This document shows, in pieces, positions 51,878-60,392 of a stretch of 64,000 nt of DNA. The notes beneath the pieces were generated by a model, which saw only the letters and a list, made by a program, of their open reading frames with translations, searched no databases and was not told where the DNA came from. A program made the position numbers and the translations under genes. The stretch is from an uncultured bacterium (GTDB lineage Bacteria; Cyanobacteriota; Vampirovibrionia; Gastranaerophilales; Gastranaerophilaceae): assembly GCA_949035555.1 (NCBI GenBank), contig CAROLD010000006.1, positions 1 through 64,000 on the forward strand, read 5' to 3'. Within the stretch, counting starts at the first letter, position 1, and each line of letters starts with the position of its first letter.

Positions 51878-52600
51878 ATGCCAGAAGAACGCATTTCGGA
51901 AAATCAACTTATAATTCCTTCATTAAAAGTTTTTTCAAGACGAAAAGAGGGTACAACTACTTCTGAACTAATTGATATATTAACAGAAATAATGCAGCCA
52001 AAAGGTAAGGATGCCGAAATAATCCCCGGTAGAAACGATACATATTTTTCGCAAAAAGTTCGCAATCTAAGATCTCATTCTACATTTGAACGTGCTAATT
52101 TAGCAGAATATAAAAATGAAAAATATTATATTACCGAAAAGGGTTTAGATTTTCTTGAAGATAAATATGAAGAGTATGAATATGTTAATAGTGGATATTT
52201 CGATATAGATGCTCAAAAACGTGCAAACTTGAATTTATTGAATGATAATAAAAAACATTTTGTACCAGAAGATGAAATTTCAGAAGGTAAATTGGTTACA
52301 ACTGTAACTAAAACAAGAAAACGCTCTGCAAAATTAAGAGAATATGCTTTTGAATATTATAGCAAAATTGGTCAAATTAAATGTGCCGCATGCGATTTTG
52401 ATTTTGAAGAACGATATGGTGAGTATGGCAAAAATTATATAGAGTTTCATCACGTAAAGCCAATTTCTGTTTATGAAGAAAGTGGAAAAATTACAAATTT
52501 AGAAGAAGCACGTAAAAACTTGATTCCGCTATGTTCAAACTGTCATAAAATATTACATAGAAATAATATTACAGTTGAACAATTAAAAGAGGTACTATAA
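51878..52600 (+). CDS. HNH endonuclease
   Basis: A 240-aa protein. The N-terminal half (about 1-80) looks like a winged-helix region ([16 protein letters not shown], then [11 protein letters not shown]). The C-terminal HNH domain has zinc/structural C-A-A-C (about 168-171), the catalytic E-F-H-H-V-K-P (about 189-195), and [11 protein letters not shown] (about 218-228). The architecture resembles McrA-like or modification-linked restriction nucleases. It lies between the D12 methylase and the TdeIII-like nuclease, so it is either the restriction enzyme itself or a second nuclease of the system. Confidence 0.82.
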   Translation: MPEERISENQLIIPSLKVFSRRKEGTTTSELIDILTEIMQPKGKDAEIIPGRNDTYFSQKVRNLRSHSTFERANLAEYKNEKYYITEKGLDFLEDKYEEYEYVNSGYFDIDAQKRANLNLLNDNKKHFVPEDEISEGKLVTTVTKTRKRSAKLREYAFEYYSKIGQIKCAACDFDFEERYGEYGKNYIEFHHVKPISVYEESGKITNLEEARKNLIPLCSNCHKILHRNNITVEQLKEVL

Positions 52601-52602
52601 TA

Positions 52603-53448
52603 ATGAGAGATAGAATATTTGAAATTGTAGAAGAAGAATTTTCATCTTTAGTAACGAGAATACAAAGTGATTTTGTGACTAATTTCAGAGCAAAACAACA
52701 TAATTTCTTATTAAAAGAGTTGGATACTTTAATGTCTGCCCACATGGTATTTGTAAGTAGTTTTGAATCGAAGAGTGGTAATTCTATTCAAAAAGTCGCA
52801 AAAGAAGTTACAAAACTCCGTTATGGGGCTGAAAATGTTCCACAAATTGTTAATCCGCATAATTTAGAACATAATATTGAAAATCCAAATGGTAATGAAC
52901 AAATTATTGTATCAAATATTGATATGCATAATCCTGAATTACAAGGACGAATTGCAGAATTTATGACAAGATGCGAGGGAGATAAAAAACGAAAAATATG
53001 TTGTTCTGTAAATCATGAAAGTATTTTAGAATTATTGTCCGGTGATTTGCCATATACAAATGAATATCAAACAAAGCCTGTCGATTTAGCATTTTGGGAT
53101 GGGGATGAATTAAATATTATGGAAATTAAAGCAGGTGGTAATTTAGATAGCAGTAATGCACCATCTAATGCTAAAAAACTTTTAACTATTTATACCGGAT
53201 TAAATTACAGGAATACAAAACCATATTTTGCTACAATATACCATAAGGATGGAGAAGGCAGAACTTGGTCTGGTTCTATCAAGAAATACTTACAATATCC
53301 TCATATGTTCTTGGTCGGCTCCGCTTTTTGGAATAAAATTCTTCCTGAAGGAATTGATTTCAACGAATTTACAAGAATTTATAATGAAGCCATAAATCAA
53401 ATTAACTTAAATGAAAAACTTAATGAAATGATTAGAAGTTGCTCATAG
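52603..53448 (+). CDS. TdeIII-like type II restriction endonuclease
   Basis: A 281-aa protein. A likely PD-(D/E)xK active site is VDLAFWDGDELNIMEIKAGG, with Asp near residue 161 and E-I-K at about 174-176. The N-terminal region with FVSSFESKSGNSIQKVA matches my memory of the TdeIII restriction enzyme family (recognition GGNCC in the type enzyme), but I cannot check this. The start is 2 nt after the HNH stop, and its last 17 bp overlap the convergent methyltransferase gene. Confidence 0.72.
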   Translation: MRDRIFEIVEEEFSSLVTRIQSDFVTNFRAKQHNFLLKELDTLMSAHMVFVSSFESKSGNSIQKVAKEVTKLRYGAENVPQIVNPHNLEHNIENPNGNEQIIVSNIDMHNPELQGRIAEFMTRCEGDKKRKICCSVNHESILELLSGDLPYTNEYQTKPVDLAFWDGDELNIMEIKAGGNLDSSNAPSNAKKLLTIYTGLNYRNTKPYFATIYHKDGEGRTWSGSIKKYLQYPHMFLVGSAFWNKILPEGIDFNEFTRIYNEAINQINLNEKLNEMIRSCS

Positions 53449-54160
53449 CATATTCTTTCATTTTGTATTCATGATTTTTAAATCTTTTATAGGTAGCATC
53501 AAAATATTCTTTTTCTAATTCAATTCCAATAAAGTTTCTATTTAAGTTGTAAGCAGCGATACCTGTTGAACCAACTCCCATAAAAGGATCGAGTATTGTG
53601 TCGCCTTCATTAGATGCAATTTTAATTATATGTTCAAGTAATTTTACAGGCTTTTGAGCAGGATGTTTAGGATTTGAAAGTCTTTCCGGTTGCATACAAA
53701 TAGGAGTTTGGATAAAATTATGCATTTCCTTTTGATTGCTAAAATTCCATTGATGACCTTTGTTCCACATACAAACTATTAATTCGCAACTATTTAAAAA
53801 TCCATTTTTATAAATTTTAGGAGCGGGATTTGTTTTGTGCCAAACCATAAATTGGAATGTATCAAATTCAGGGTCAAAAACCTCATGCCATTTGCCAATT
53901 TGATTATAAGTAGTAAAAATAAATATATTGCCTTTTGGTTTAATTATTCTTTTAAAATTGGCTAATAATTTTAGTGGCTCAATTTCCGGCTTATCCCAAT
54001 CTGCTAAATCATTATTTAATGCTGACCTACCCGGTAAATCAATATTCCCAGTTGAATATTTTGCAATATTGTACGGTGGATCTGTTAAGATTAAATCAAC
54101 TGATTTATCAGGAATATCATCTAATAATTTAAAACAATCACCAAATCTTAAGTCGTACAT
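53432..54160 (-). CDS. Beta-class DNA methyltransferase (N6-A or N4-C)
   Basis: A 242-aa methyltransferase. The catalytic motif LILTDPPYN (motif IV, residues 24-31) precedes the S-adenosylmethionine motif (ILDPFMGVGSTG, about 187-198), which is the order of the beta class (CcrM, HinfI type). A middle segment contains WHKTNPAPK and HPAQKP, both typical of this class. A second methylase facing a D12-class enzyme suggests an asymmetric target, or two recognition sites. Convergent with the nuclease gene and overlapping it by 17 bp. Confidence 0.88.
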   Translation of the reverse strand: MYDLRFGDCFKLLDDIPDKSVDLILTDPPYNIAKYSTGNIDLPGRSALNNDLADWDKPEIEPLKLLANFKRIIKPKGNIFIFTTYNQIGKWHEVFDPEFDTFQFMVWHKTNPAPKIYKNGFLNSCELIVCMWNKGHQWNFSNQKEMHNFIQTPICMQPERLSNPKHPAQKPVKLLEHIIKIASNEGDTILDPFMGVGSTGIAAYNLNRNFIGIELEKEYFDATYKRFKNHEYKMKEYAMSNF

Positions 54161-54264
54161 CTTTTTCTCCTTTATTTAATAATAACTTAAACAAGTTGAA
54201 AAAGTTTGTTTGTGTTGTTTTGTGTAGTATATAAGATATTTTTTGTACTGAGCAAAAGAGTTTT

Positions 54265-54918
54265 TTATTTTGTTAAAAATTCAATAAATAAACTTACCGC
54301 CAATGACTCTATCTTTTTCTCACGTTTTTTCTCTGGATTTGTTTCAAAGTAATTTTGAATTTTATAAAATACTTCAAGTGCATAGCTCAAGTCTTTTAAT
54401 GGATTTTTAGGTTTGTCATTATTAAAAATTCTTTCAAGACCTTTTAAAACTGTAATATAATTTTCGTATTCTTCAGTATTAACATTAAATATAAGACTAG
54501 CAATACTTAAACCATACCCAATAGCATCTAATAGCTTTGAAACGTCTAATATGTCGCCATTATTTTGATATAATATGTCAGTTCCAAAATAAATGCTATT
54601 TGAACATAAAGAATTAATTGCATTGAATGAAACAGTATATTTATTTCCTTGTTCTTCTTGAATTTTTTGCAACAATTTATTACAGTAAAATTTCAAATTT
54701 AATCTTATATCATCATCCAATAACATTCTTGTATCATAAGTAACAAAATTATTTGGGTAAATTCTCGTTTTTTGTATTTCATTGTATACTTCATTTCTTT
54801 CTTCTGGAGTACATCTCTCCCACATTTCATTTAATCTATGTTCTTGTTCTTTTCTTGAACCAAAGTTTAATGCTTTAAGTCCATTGTTCAATAATTCATA
54901 ATAATATTGATTATACAT
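54265..54918 (-). CDS. Island protein of unknown function
   Basis: A 217-aa helical protein I do not recognise. It has no signal peptide or membrane helix, and is rich in Asn, Glu and Lys. An early region (KALNFGSRKEQEHRLNEMWERC) and a C-terminal Lys/Arg-rich helix (NPEKKREKKIESLAVSLFIEFL) are the main features. It lies upstream of the beta-class methyltransferase on the same strand, separated by a 104-bp gap with no hairpin that I can see. It could be part of the restriction-modification unit or a separate cargo gene. Confidence 0.5.
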   Translation of the reverse strand: MYNQYYYELLNNGLKALNFGSRKEQEHRLNEMWERCTPEERNEVYNEIQKTRIYPNNFVTYDTRMLLDDDIRLNLKFYCNKLLQKIQEEQGNKYTVSFNAINSLCSNSIYFGTDILYQNNGDILDVSKLLDAIGYGLSIASLIFNVNTEEYENYITVLKGLERIFNNDKPKNPLKDLSYALEVFYKIQNYFETNPEKKREKKIESLAVSLFIEFLTK

Positions 54919-55001
54919 AAGCTTCCTTTCTGACTTTTACTAATTATATCATATATTTTAGGCATGCATTTTTTATTGATGCAGATAAAAATGAAAATTA
55001 G

Positions 55002-55045
55002 GTGTTCAAACTTATTTCAAACCCTGTTCAAAAAGTGTTCAACTC
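55002..55045. repeat. Four 11-bp phased direct repeats (TTCAAA core)
   Basis: TTCAA(A/C) cores start at 55005, 55016, 55027 and 55038, exactly 11 bp apart, within units of the form (G/T/C)-(T/A)-(G/T)-T-T-C-A-A-(A/C). All lie on one face of the helix. The site is in the 210-bp gap between the unknown gene at 54265-54918 and the DUF1804-like gene, so it may be an element end, transposase-binding array or an operator. Confidence 0.6.
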
Positions 55046-55128
55046 GCTCATTAAGGTGGGGTAAATGTAATTTATATATAAAACCTCATTTGAATATATT
55101 TAAAACCTTTAAAAAACGATTTTAAAAA

Positions 55129-55557
55129 TTAATCTTCATAAGTTATGCCTAAAATCTTTTCTTCAATTTCTCTGATAATATCAGCTGATAATTCGCCAGA
55201 TTTTGATTTTGCTGTTTCACAATTTTCGGCTGAGACTTTATCCTCATAAGTTTTTATGTTTTTGAGCATATTCATAATTTTAGTTAGGGTGTACATCCTT
55301 GATGGTTCTACCTTTTCACCGTTTTTCATGTCTGCCTTTATTGATTCTAAAAGCGTTTTCCCAAAATCGCATAAATCCTCATGAAATGTTGTTTTTGCTT
55401 GTATATGTTTAAATCTTTTTTCATCCCAATTACCCTCTGCTTTCCAACGACTAAGTGTTCTTTCGCTTACGTTTAATTGTTTTGCAATATTTTCTAATGT
55501 CATAAATTTTTCAATATATAGATTCGCAGCAGAATCTGCCAATATTTGCTTTTTCAT
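55129..55557 (-). CDS. DUF1804-like helix-turn-helix protein (phage small-terminase type)
   Basis: A 142-aa protein with an N-terminal helix-turn-helix (MTLENIAKQLNVSERTLSRWKAEGNW, about 18-45). This pattern is typical of the DUF1804 and small-terminase-like proteins of Mu-like phages. The rest is a long helix. It is in the same orientation as the MuA/MuB-like genes and follows the recombinase-like gene by 9 nt. It may be a regulator or a leftover packaging-type protein. No large terminase or capsid gene accompanies it. Confidence 0.6.
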   Translation of the reverse strand: MKKQILADSAANLYIEKFMTLENIAKQLNVSERTLSRWKAEGNWDEKRFKHIQAKTTFHEDLCDFGKTLLESIKADMKNGEKVEPSRMYTLTKIMNMLKNIKTYEDKVSAENCETAKSKSGELSADIIREIEEKILGITYED

Positions 55558-55566
55558 AATTATTTC

Positions 55567-57210
55567 TTATTTCTTCAAAATCTTATCAAGCGGGTTGTAG
55601 TAATTTTCTTCCTGTTGTTCAATTAAATTACGATAAACCTTAACAAAATTAGTTATTCCGTAGTATCCGAGTGATTTTTGAATATATGTAAGCGGAATAT
55701 TTTGTTTAATGCAGATATTAACAAAATTATGCTGAACATCACTCGGATTTAGTTTGGAAACACCAATTTCTTTTGCCAGCGGCGACAAAACATCTTCTTC
55801 AATATATTGTTGTGCCTGTTTATTGCTCTCAAATTTAAAAACAAAATCATTAGGCTCAGGTTCTAATTCATAGTATTTATCTTCAAGGCTATAACAAATA
55901 TTCCAATCAATTTTCAATCTACGCATTGTAGAATTGCATTTAGTCATAACGAGCTTATCGCCATAGAGGAAGTATTTTAGAAAAATTATTTCATTTCTAA
56001 AATCAATTCTATCCCAAGTTAATCCCAATAATTCAGGAATACTTGCTCCTGTAGATAAGGAAATATACAGTATCGGATAGGCTTCAGGATATTTTTTATA
56101 ACAAATATCCAGCAATTTTGAAATTTGTTCTTCGGTTAATAAATTCATATCCATAGCATAAGTATTTTCTTTAAGACTCTTGCTTCTTGATGCAAGATAA
56201 TTTGTTTTAGGACAAACAGCGTTAATAATATTTTTAAGGATTAGAATATAAATATTTACGGAAACAAGCTGATATCCGCTATCGAATTGTTTTTGTTTAA
56301 ACTTTGCGACGACTTTATTTGTTATTTCTCTTATCCGGAAATCTCCGAAATATTCTTTCAAATGATTTTTATAATCTGTTTTTTGATGCATTATTCTCTC
56401 AAGCTTGTTTTCTGTTTTTAGTCTGTTAAAGTAGATTTTTGCTGCATCTTTAAACAACATATCTAAAGGCTCTTTTATTTCTTTTTTAGTTTCAGCTTTT
56501 TCTTTTGGCGGAACTATATTGTTTCTAAAATATTTAATTTGTTGCGGACTAAATTCTGATTTTAATTTCCTCAAAAATGCACCTGATGTATATGCATAAG
56601 GTTGTTCGATTTTTTGCTCCGCTTGTAATTGTTTTTGTGCTTTATATATCGCATCTGTTGCAGATAATTTTTCTTTGGTTAAATAATATTTTTTAAAATA
56701 ATTAAATAGTTCGTCAGGAATAGAACTTTCAATATTACCTGCACTATATGCCGGTAAAATACCCTTAAAACCATATCTTTTATAATTTGTTCGTATTCTG
56801 CCTAATGTGCAAAGGGAAATATTTTTGTAACCCGATGTTTGATTAAATAGTTCAACAAGTTGCTTTGAATTTTTACCACCTGCCTGATTTACAAAATTGA
56901 GTAATTCTATATACTTTCTAATCCGTTCTTGAGTTTCTTTGCTTAAGGTAAGAAAATAATTATAACCTTCTTCTTTTTCAATTATGATTGGTTCAATCTC
57001 CGTTTTGGAGTCTATCTTGCTCTTTTTGCTTTTGTTTTTAATATTAAAGAAGTAAGTATTATTGTTTTTTACGATTATTTTTTCATTTAATAATTCCGAT
57101 AAAATATCTTTAACTTCTTGTTCCTCAATCTCTGAAACCAAGATTATGTCATCAAGAGTGAATTTATCTAATCTTCTTGCTGATTTTATAATTAAATCTC
57201 TATTTTTCAA
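55567..57210 (-). CDS. Tyrosine-recombinase-like protein with degraded active site
   Basis: A 547-aa protein. The N-terminal part (about 1-240) contains a winged-helix-like start and a helical region like the DNA-binding part of Mu/rve transposases. The core-binding domain (about 250-345) and catalytic domain (about 350-530) follow the phage-integrase fold. The active site is largely lost. The first Arg of T-G-x-R is Ser (STGASIPELL), H-x-x-R reads S-D-V-Q, and the later H/W is Tyr (LGYYG). Only a Lys (TKC) and the Tyr (KVYRN) remain. The gene overlaps the MuB-like gene by 11 bp, so it belongs to the same operon, and it may act as a DNA-binding accessory rather than an integrase. Confidence 0.7.
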   Translation of the reverse strand: MKNRDLIIKSARRLDKFTLDDIILVSEIEEQEVKDILSELLNEKIIVKNNNTYFFNIKNKSKKSKIDSKTEIEPIIIEKEEGYNYFLTLSKETQERIRKYIELLNFVNQAGGKNSKQLVELFNQTSGYKNISLCTLGRIRTNYKRYGFKGILPAYSAGNIESSIPDELFNYFKKYYLTKEKLSATDAIYKAQKQLQAEQKIEQPYAYTSGAFLRKLKSEFSPQQIKYFRNNIVPPKEKAETKKEIKEPLDMLFKDAAKIYFNRLKTENKLERIMHQKTDYKNHLKEYFGDFRIREITNKVVAKFKQKQFDSGYQLVSVNIYILILKNIINAVCPKTNYLASRSKSLKENTYAMDMNLLTEEQISKLLDICYKKYPEAYPILYISLSTGASIPELLGLTWDRIDFRNEIIFLKYFLYGDKLVMTKCNSTMRRLKIDWNICYSLEDKYYELEPEPNDFVFKFESNKQAQQYIEEDVLSPLAKEIGVSKLNPSDVQHNFVNICIKQNIPLTYIQKSLGYYGITNFVKVYRNLIEQQEENYYNPLDKILKK

Positions 57211-57889
57211 TGGTTAATCCTTTCACTTGTTTTACATCAATTTTGCTTAATCCGTTTGTTTTTGCTAAATTTTCTAATGTTGCAATCCCCTTAATTGCTT
57301 GGCGAAAACGGTTTGATTTTTCAAAAAATATTTCTTTTGCCTCATCTGTTATTTTTATTTCGGATAATTCTTCGACAATAACTTCCATATCGTCTTTGGA
57401 GAATGTTTTAAACTCAACAATTTCAGAAATTCTGTCATATAAATGTCTAAATTTTCCAAGTTTTGTTTTTGCTTCTTGCATTCCGATTAATACAACAGGC
57501 GCTCCCGTTAAATCGTGTAAATCTCTCAATGTTTCAATTGTTTTTGAACTACCTATAAGATAGTCAACTTCATCAATAATGATAACTTGCGGATTAAGTC
57601 TTAAATGTGCAATACATTGTTTCATTAAATCCGTAGATTTTTTAGACGGAGCTTCACCCAGTTCTTCAACAATTTTTTCTAATATCCCGTGGCTTGTCAT
57701 ATTATTTTGAGCTCTTACATAAACTGCATCATTTCTATTTGCCCACCAAACTGCAACTCTGGTCTTACCTAATCCGGGATCACCATATACCAATCCCATT
57801 TTTGGAACTTCATTAGATTTATCAATAAGGTTATTCATTAACTCTACGAAGTTTTTGACATTATGGGTTTTTACAAATAATTTACGCAT
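57200..57889 (-). CDS. MuB-like transposition ATPase
   Basis: A 229-aa AAA+ ATPase of the MuB/TniB type that delivers target DNA to the transposase. It has Walker A YGDPGLGKTRVA (about 40-50), Walker B VIIIDEVDYLI, and the sensor segment VVLIGMQ followed by R-F-R-H-L-Y-D-R. It is shorter than MuB (312 aa) and lacks a distinct N-terminal helix-turn-helix domain. I use the ATG at 57889 because AAGGAGG is just upstream, inside the end of the transposase gene. It overlaps that gene by 8 bp and the recombinase-like gene by 11 bp, so it is tightly coupled. Confidence 0.85.
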   Translation of the reverse strand: MRKLFVKTHNVKNFVELMNNLIDKSNEVPKMGLVYGDPGLGKTRVAVWWANRNDAVYVRAQNNMTSHGILEKIVEELGEAPSKKSTDLMKQCIAHLRLNPQVIIIDEVDYLIGSSKTIETLRDLHDLTGAPVVLIGMQEAKTKLGKFRHLYDRISEIVEFKTFSKDDMEVIVEELSEIKITDEAKEIFFEKSNRFRQAIKGIATLENLAKTNGLSKIDVKQVKGLTIEK

Positions 57890-59852
57890 TAAATACCTCC
57901 TTATTATCTTCTTCGCCATATATTTGTTCATATTCATCCGTTAATTTATATTCTGCAATCCAGTCTTGTTCGCTTTTGGTAAGATTTTCTTTCTTGATTA
58001 GGTGCTCATATTTTTCAAATCTTGTTCTGAAACAACCGTTGAAATTTTCCGCTTGAAAATCGGTCTTTACTTCAAGACTAAATTGTTTTATTTTATCTTC
58101 CTTTTGTTTTTCAGGTAAATCCATTGTTAATAGCGGAGTATAAACCTGATTTCGTTTTAGATGATTTATGTATTCTTGTTCCGTTCTTTTTTCTAACTGT
58201 TTCTTTAATTTTGTTTTTTGTTTTAAATCTTCTATGTCTTTTGCTTCACCCAAATAATTTGCTAACGGATGAACAGGTTCAACTCTTTTGGCAGAGCATA
58301 TAAATTCACCGCTTAATTTGTAAACCTTAATTGAGCTCAAATCGAACAAGCTGTATTTAATAATTACCTTCTTTTTATAACCAAATAATGCTTCGTCATA
58401 ATAATTGTTTTTGAGGAATAAAATTCCGTTCCTGTAAATGTTTTTAATTTCACTAGCCATCATAAGGTCGTCTAAAGTGTCGATATTAACCCCTTCGCCT
58501 CTGCCGTTTTCAAGAACTTCGCCTATTGTTTTATCTTCAATATGTGAACATTTTTGTGCATAATGATATTTTTGCAACCAAATTTCAAGAACTCGTGCAA
58601 CTTGCTCTATTGTTGGAATATTAACCTTAAAATTTTCTTTATGGAGTTTTTCATTTCTTTTTAATTGAGCAGTTTTTTTAACAATACTCGTTCCTGTATA
58701 TGATGGAAGCATTACTTCAAAACTGTCTTGCAACTCTCTAAATAGTCTTTCAATAGGCTTTGCTTTTGCGTTGTAAGGTTTTGCATAAATTGGCTGAATG
58801 CCCAGATTAGTAAATAATCCGGTTATTCCGTTTTCGATAAAATATTTTGCCTTAAAAGCCTTACCATTGTCTTGATATACAAATTTTGGAACTTTGCCTA
58901 AATTTATTATTGAATTTCTTAATGCACTTGCAATACATTGGGTATTTTCTTCAAGCATTATTTCAAACCCGACAAAACCACCTGATTTCCAATCTTGATA
59001 AGCAACCAATGTCGGTCTAACAAATGTTCCTTTGTATGGATGTTTAACGAAAAATGCTAATTTGTGACCATTGCCTACAATTACATCCCCGACTTCTAGC
59101 TTTGAAATATCTCTTGAGATATATGGTAAAACCTTATCATGCAGAGCCTTATTACCTTCTCTTGCCTCAATCCAAATGTTATAATGTTCATTTTTGTAAT
59201 TGTTAGCAAATCTTCTATATGTTAAATCGCAGCAGAAATTTTTAAATCCACGATGAGTTAATGCCATTTTGGTATATTTGATTGCTTTTCCGATGTTTAA
59301 CTGGTTTGGATGAAGAAGATTTTTCAAAAGTTCTGACTTTTCTTCTTCTGATAAATTAGATTTTTTAGTTTTTTCACCAAATGTATAGTTATTAATCAAA
59401 CAATGCCAATCGTCATTATTTGTGCGGAGTTTTTTATGCCATTCATAAATTGTTCCAATGGCAACTTTACCGACAGTATCAAATAAATCAGTACAAATAC
59501 AACGGTTATTGTATGCGTCAAGAAAATCTTTTCCGGCTACTGTTTTATTTTTCTTGAATAATCTAAATTCATCCCATTTTTTAATTAAATCGTATTTTGC
59601 AAGAGCCAATTTCTTTTGCTCTTCTGGTACAACATAAGTTATAGGTACTAGTTGAGTAGATTTTTCTTTAATTGATGTTACTTTTTCTCTAACATTTTCT
59701 TCCAAAGATGTTACTAAAATCTCATAAGATTTTGAGCATTTTCTTATAACATATTTATTTTTGCTTATTGCCTTGCGAACTGCTCTTTCGGATATACCTT
59801 TAATTTCGGCAAGCTTTTTAGTTGTAATCCAATAATCATTTGAGTTTTGCAT
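57882..59852 (-). CDS. MuA-like transposase, first catalytic Asp replaced by Asn
   Basis: A 656-aa DDE transposase. The N-terminal region (DYWITTKKLAEIKGISERAVRKAI) matches the winged-helix DNA-binding domain of MuA. Then come helical site-recognition domains (about 60-245) and the rve/DDE core (about 250-410). The expected catalytic positions are: first Asp replaced by Asn261 (G-N-G-H, codon AAT at 59072-59070; relatives have A-D-G-H or G-D-G), second Asp in VYQDNGKAF (about 311), Glu in KPIERLFRE. A Mu_C-type region (about 430-560) follows. With Asn in the first position the enzyme is predicted to be inactive or impaired. Divergent from the Mor-like gene across a 219-bp control region. Confidence 0.85.
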   Translation of the reverse strand: MQNSNDYWITTKKLAEIKGISERAVRKAISKNKYVIRKCSKSYEILVTSLEENVREKVTSIKEKSTQLVPITYVVPEEQKKLALAKYDLIKKWDEFRLFKKNKTVAGKDFLDAYNNRCICTDLFDTVGKVAIGTIYEWHKKLRTNNDDWHCLINNYTFGEKTKKSNLSEEEKSELLKNLLHPNQLNIGKAIKYTKMALTHRGFKNFCCDLTYRRFANNYKNEHYNIWIEAREGNKALHDKVLPYISRDISKLEVGDVIVGNGHKLAFFVKHPYKGTFVRPTLVAYQDWKSGGFVGFEIMLEENTQCIASALRNSIINLGKVPKFVYQDNGKAFKAKYFIENGITGLFTNLGIQPIYAKPYNAKAKPIERLFRELQDSFEVMLPSYTGTSIVKKTAQLKRNEKLHKENFKVNIPTIEQVARVLEIWLQKYHYAQKCSHIEDKTIGEVLENGRGEGVNIDTLDDLMMASEIKNIYRNGILFLKNNYYDEALFGYKKKVIIKYSLFDLSSIKVYKLSGEFICSAKRVEPVHPLANYLGEAKDIEDLKQKTKLKKQLEKRTEQEYINHLKRNQVYTPLLTMDLPEKQKEDKIKQFSLEVKTDFQAENFNGCFRTRFEKYEHLIKKENLTKSEQDWIAEYKLTDEYEQIYGEEDNKEVFNA

Positions 59853-60008
59853 AATTGTCTCCTCTCACACATTAACTCTGCTTAAGAGATATGTGTAGTC
59901 AATGTATCCATATCGAAACATATCAACAACTGCCACTTCAAACCCACGAAAACATTGTTTTTCTGATATTGCAAAAGCAAAATATTTGTAGTATTTTAGA
60001 AAATTTTT

Positions 60009-60046
60009 CAAACGGAACCAAACGGAACCAGATTTGGTTCCGTTTG
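60009..60046. promoter_or_regulatory. Operator with three copies of CAAACGGAACCA
   Basis: Two direct copies of CAAACGGAACCA (60009-60020 and 60019-60030) and one inverted copy (60035-60046) lie between the divergent transposase and Mor-like genes. The second and third copies make a perfect palindrome with a 4-nt centre. It covers the spacer of the promoter whose -10 is TATAAT at 60050-60055, so a bound protein would control the rightward genes and possibly the transposase. Confidence 0.65.
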
Positions 60047-60049
60047 TAA

Positions 60050-60066
60050 TATAATGAAGAAAAGGA
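60050..60066 (+). promoter_or_regulatory. -10 box and ribosome binding site of the Mor-like gene
   Basis: TATAAT at 60050-60055 is the -10 box. AAAGGAG at 60061-60067 precedes the ATG at 60072. There is no good -35 (60027-60032 reads ACCAGA), which fits a regulated promoter. Confidence 0.6.
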
Positions 60067-60071
60067 GTAAT

Positions 60072-60383
60072 ATGATTAGACGCCAAGAACCTGAAGAACC
60101 AGCATGGGCAAAATACATAACAGAAGATAATTTGCCAACTGAAGATTTACAATATCTATGCTCAATAATTGGCTTAGAAGCAACAAAGAAACTAATGTTC
60201 AAAGCAGCAGGAGAAAAGTTTTCTATCCATGCTCATTGTAACCAACCATACAAAAGACAATATATTATAGATAACTTTGACGGTACCAGAAGAAGTATGT
60301 TCGACACTATCCGAGCTTGTAAAACTACGCAGAGATATGTTTATAAGGTACTTGAGGAATATATTGAGGGGAAGAAGGTATAG
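60072..60383 (+). CDS. Mor-like transcription regulator
   Basis: A 103-aa protein. It has L-P-T-E-D-L-Q-Y-L-x-x-I-I-G-L-E-A-T-K-K-L-M near the start, I-I-D-N-F-D-G-T in the middle and a C-terminal helix with TTQRYVYKVLEEYI. These match the dimerisation and helix-turn-helix layout of the Mor/C activators of Mu-like phages, although the middle part (FKAAGEKFSIHAH) is divergent. In Mu, Mor turns on the middle genes; here the neighbouring rightward genes are a small protein and a toxin-antitoxin pair. ATG 60072 chosen because of AAAGGAG. Confidence 0.7.
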   Translation: MIRRQEPEEPAWAKYITEDNLPTEDLQYLCSIIGLEATKKLMFKAAGEKFSIHAHCNQPYKRQYIIDNFDGTRRSMFDTIRACKTTQRYVYKVLEEYIEGKKV

Positions 60384-60392
60384 ATTAATAGA

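Noticed and set aside
54961..55128. CRISPR-like array
   Set aside because: The phased TTCAAA units are 11 bp with no unique spacers of 25-40 bp, and no cas genes are present.
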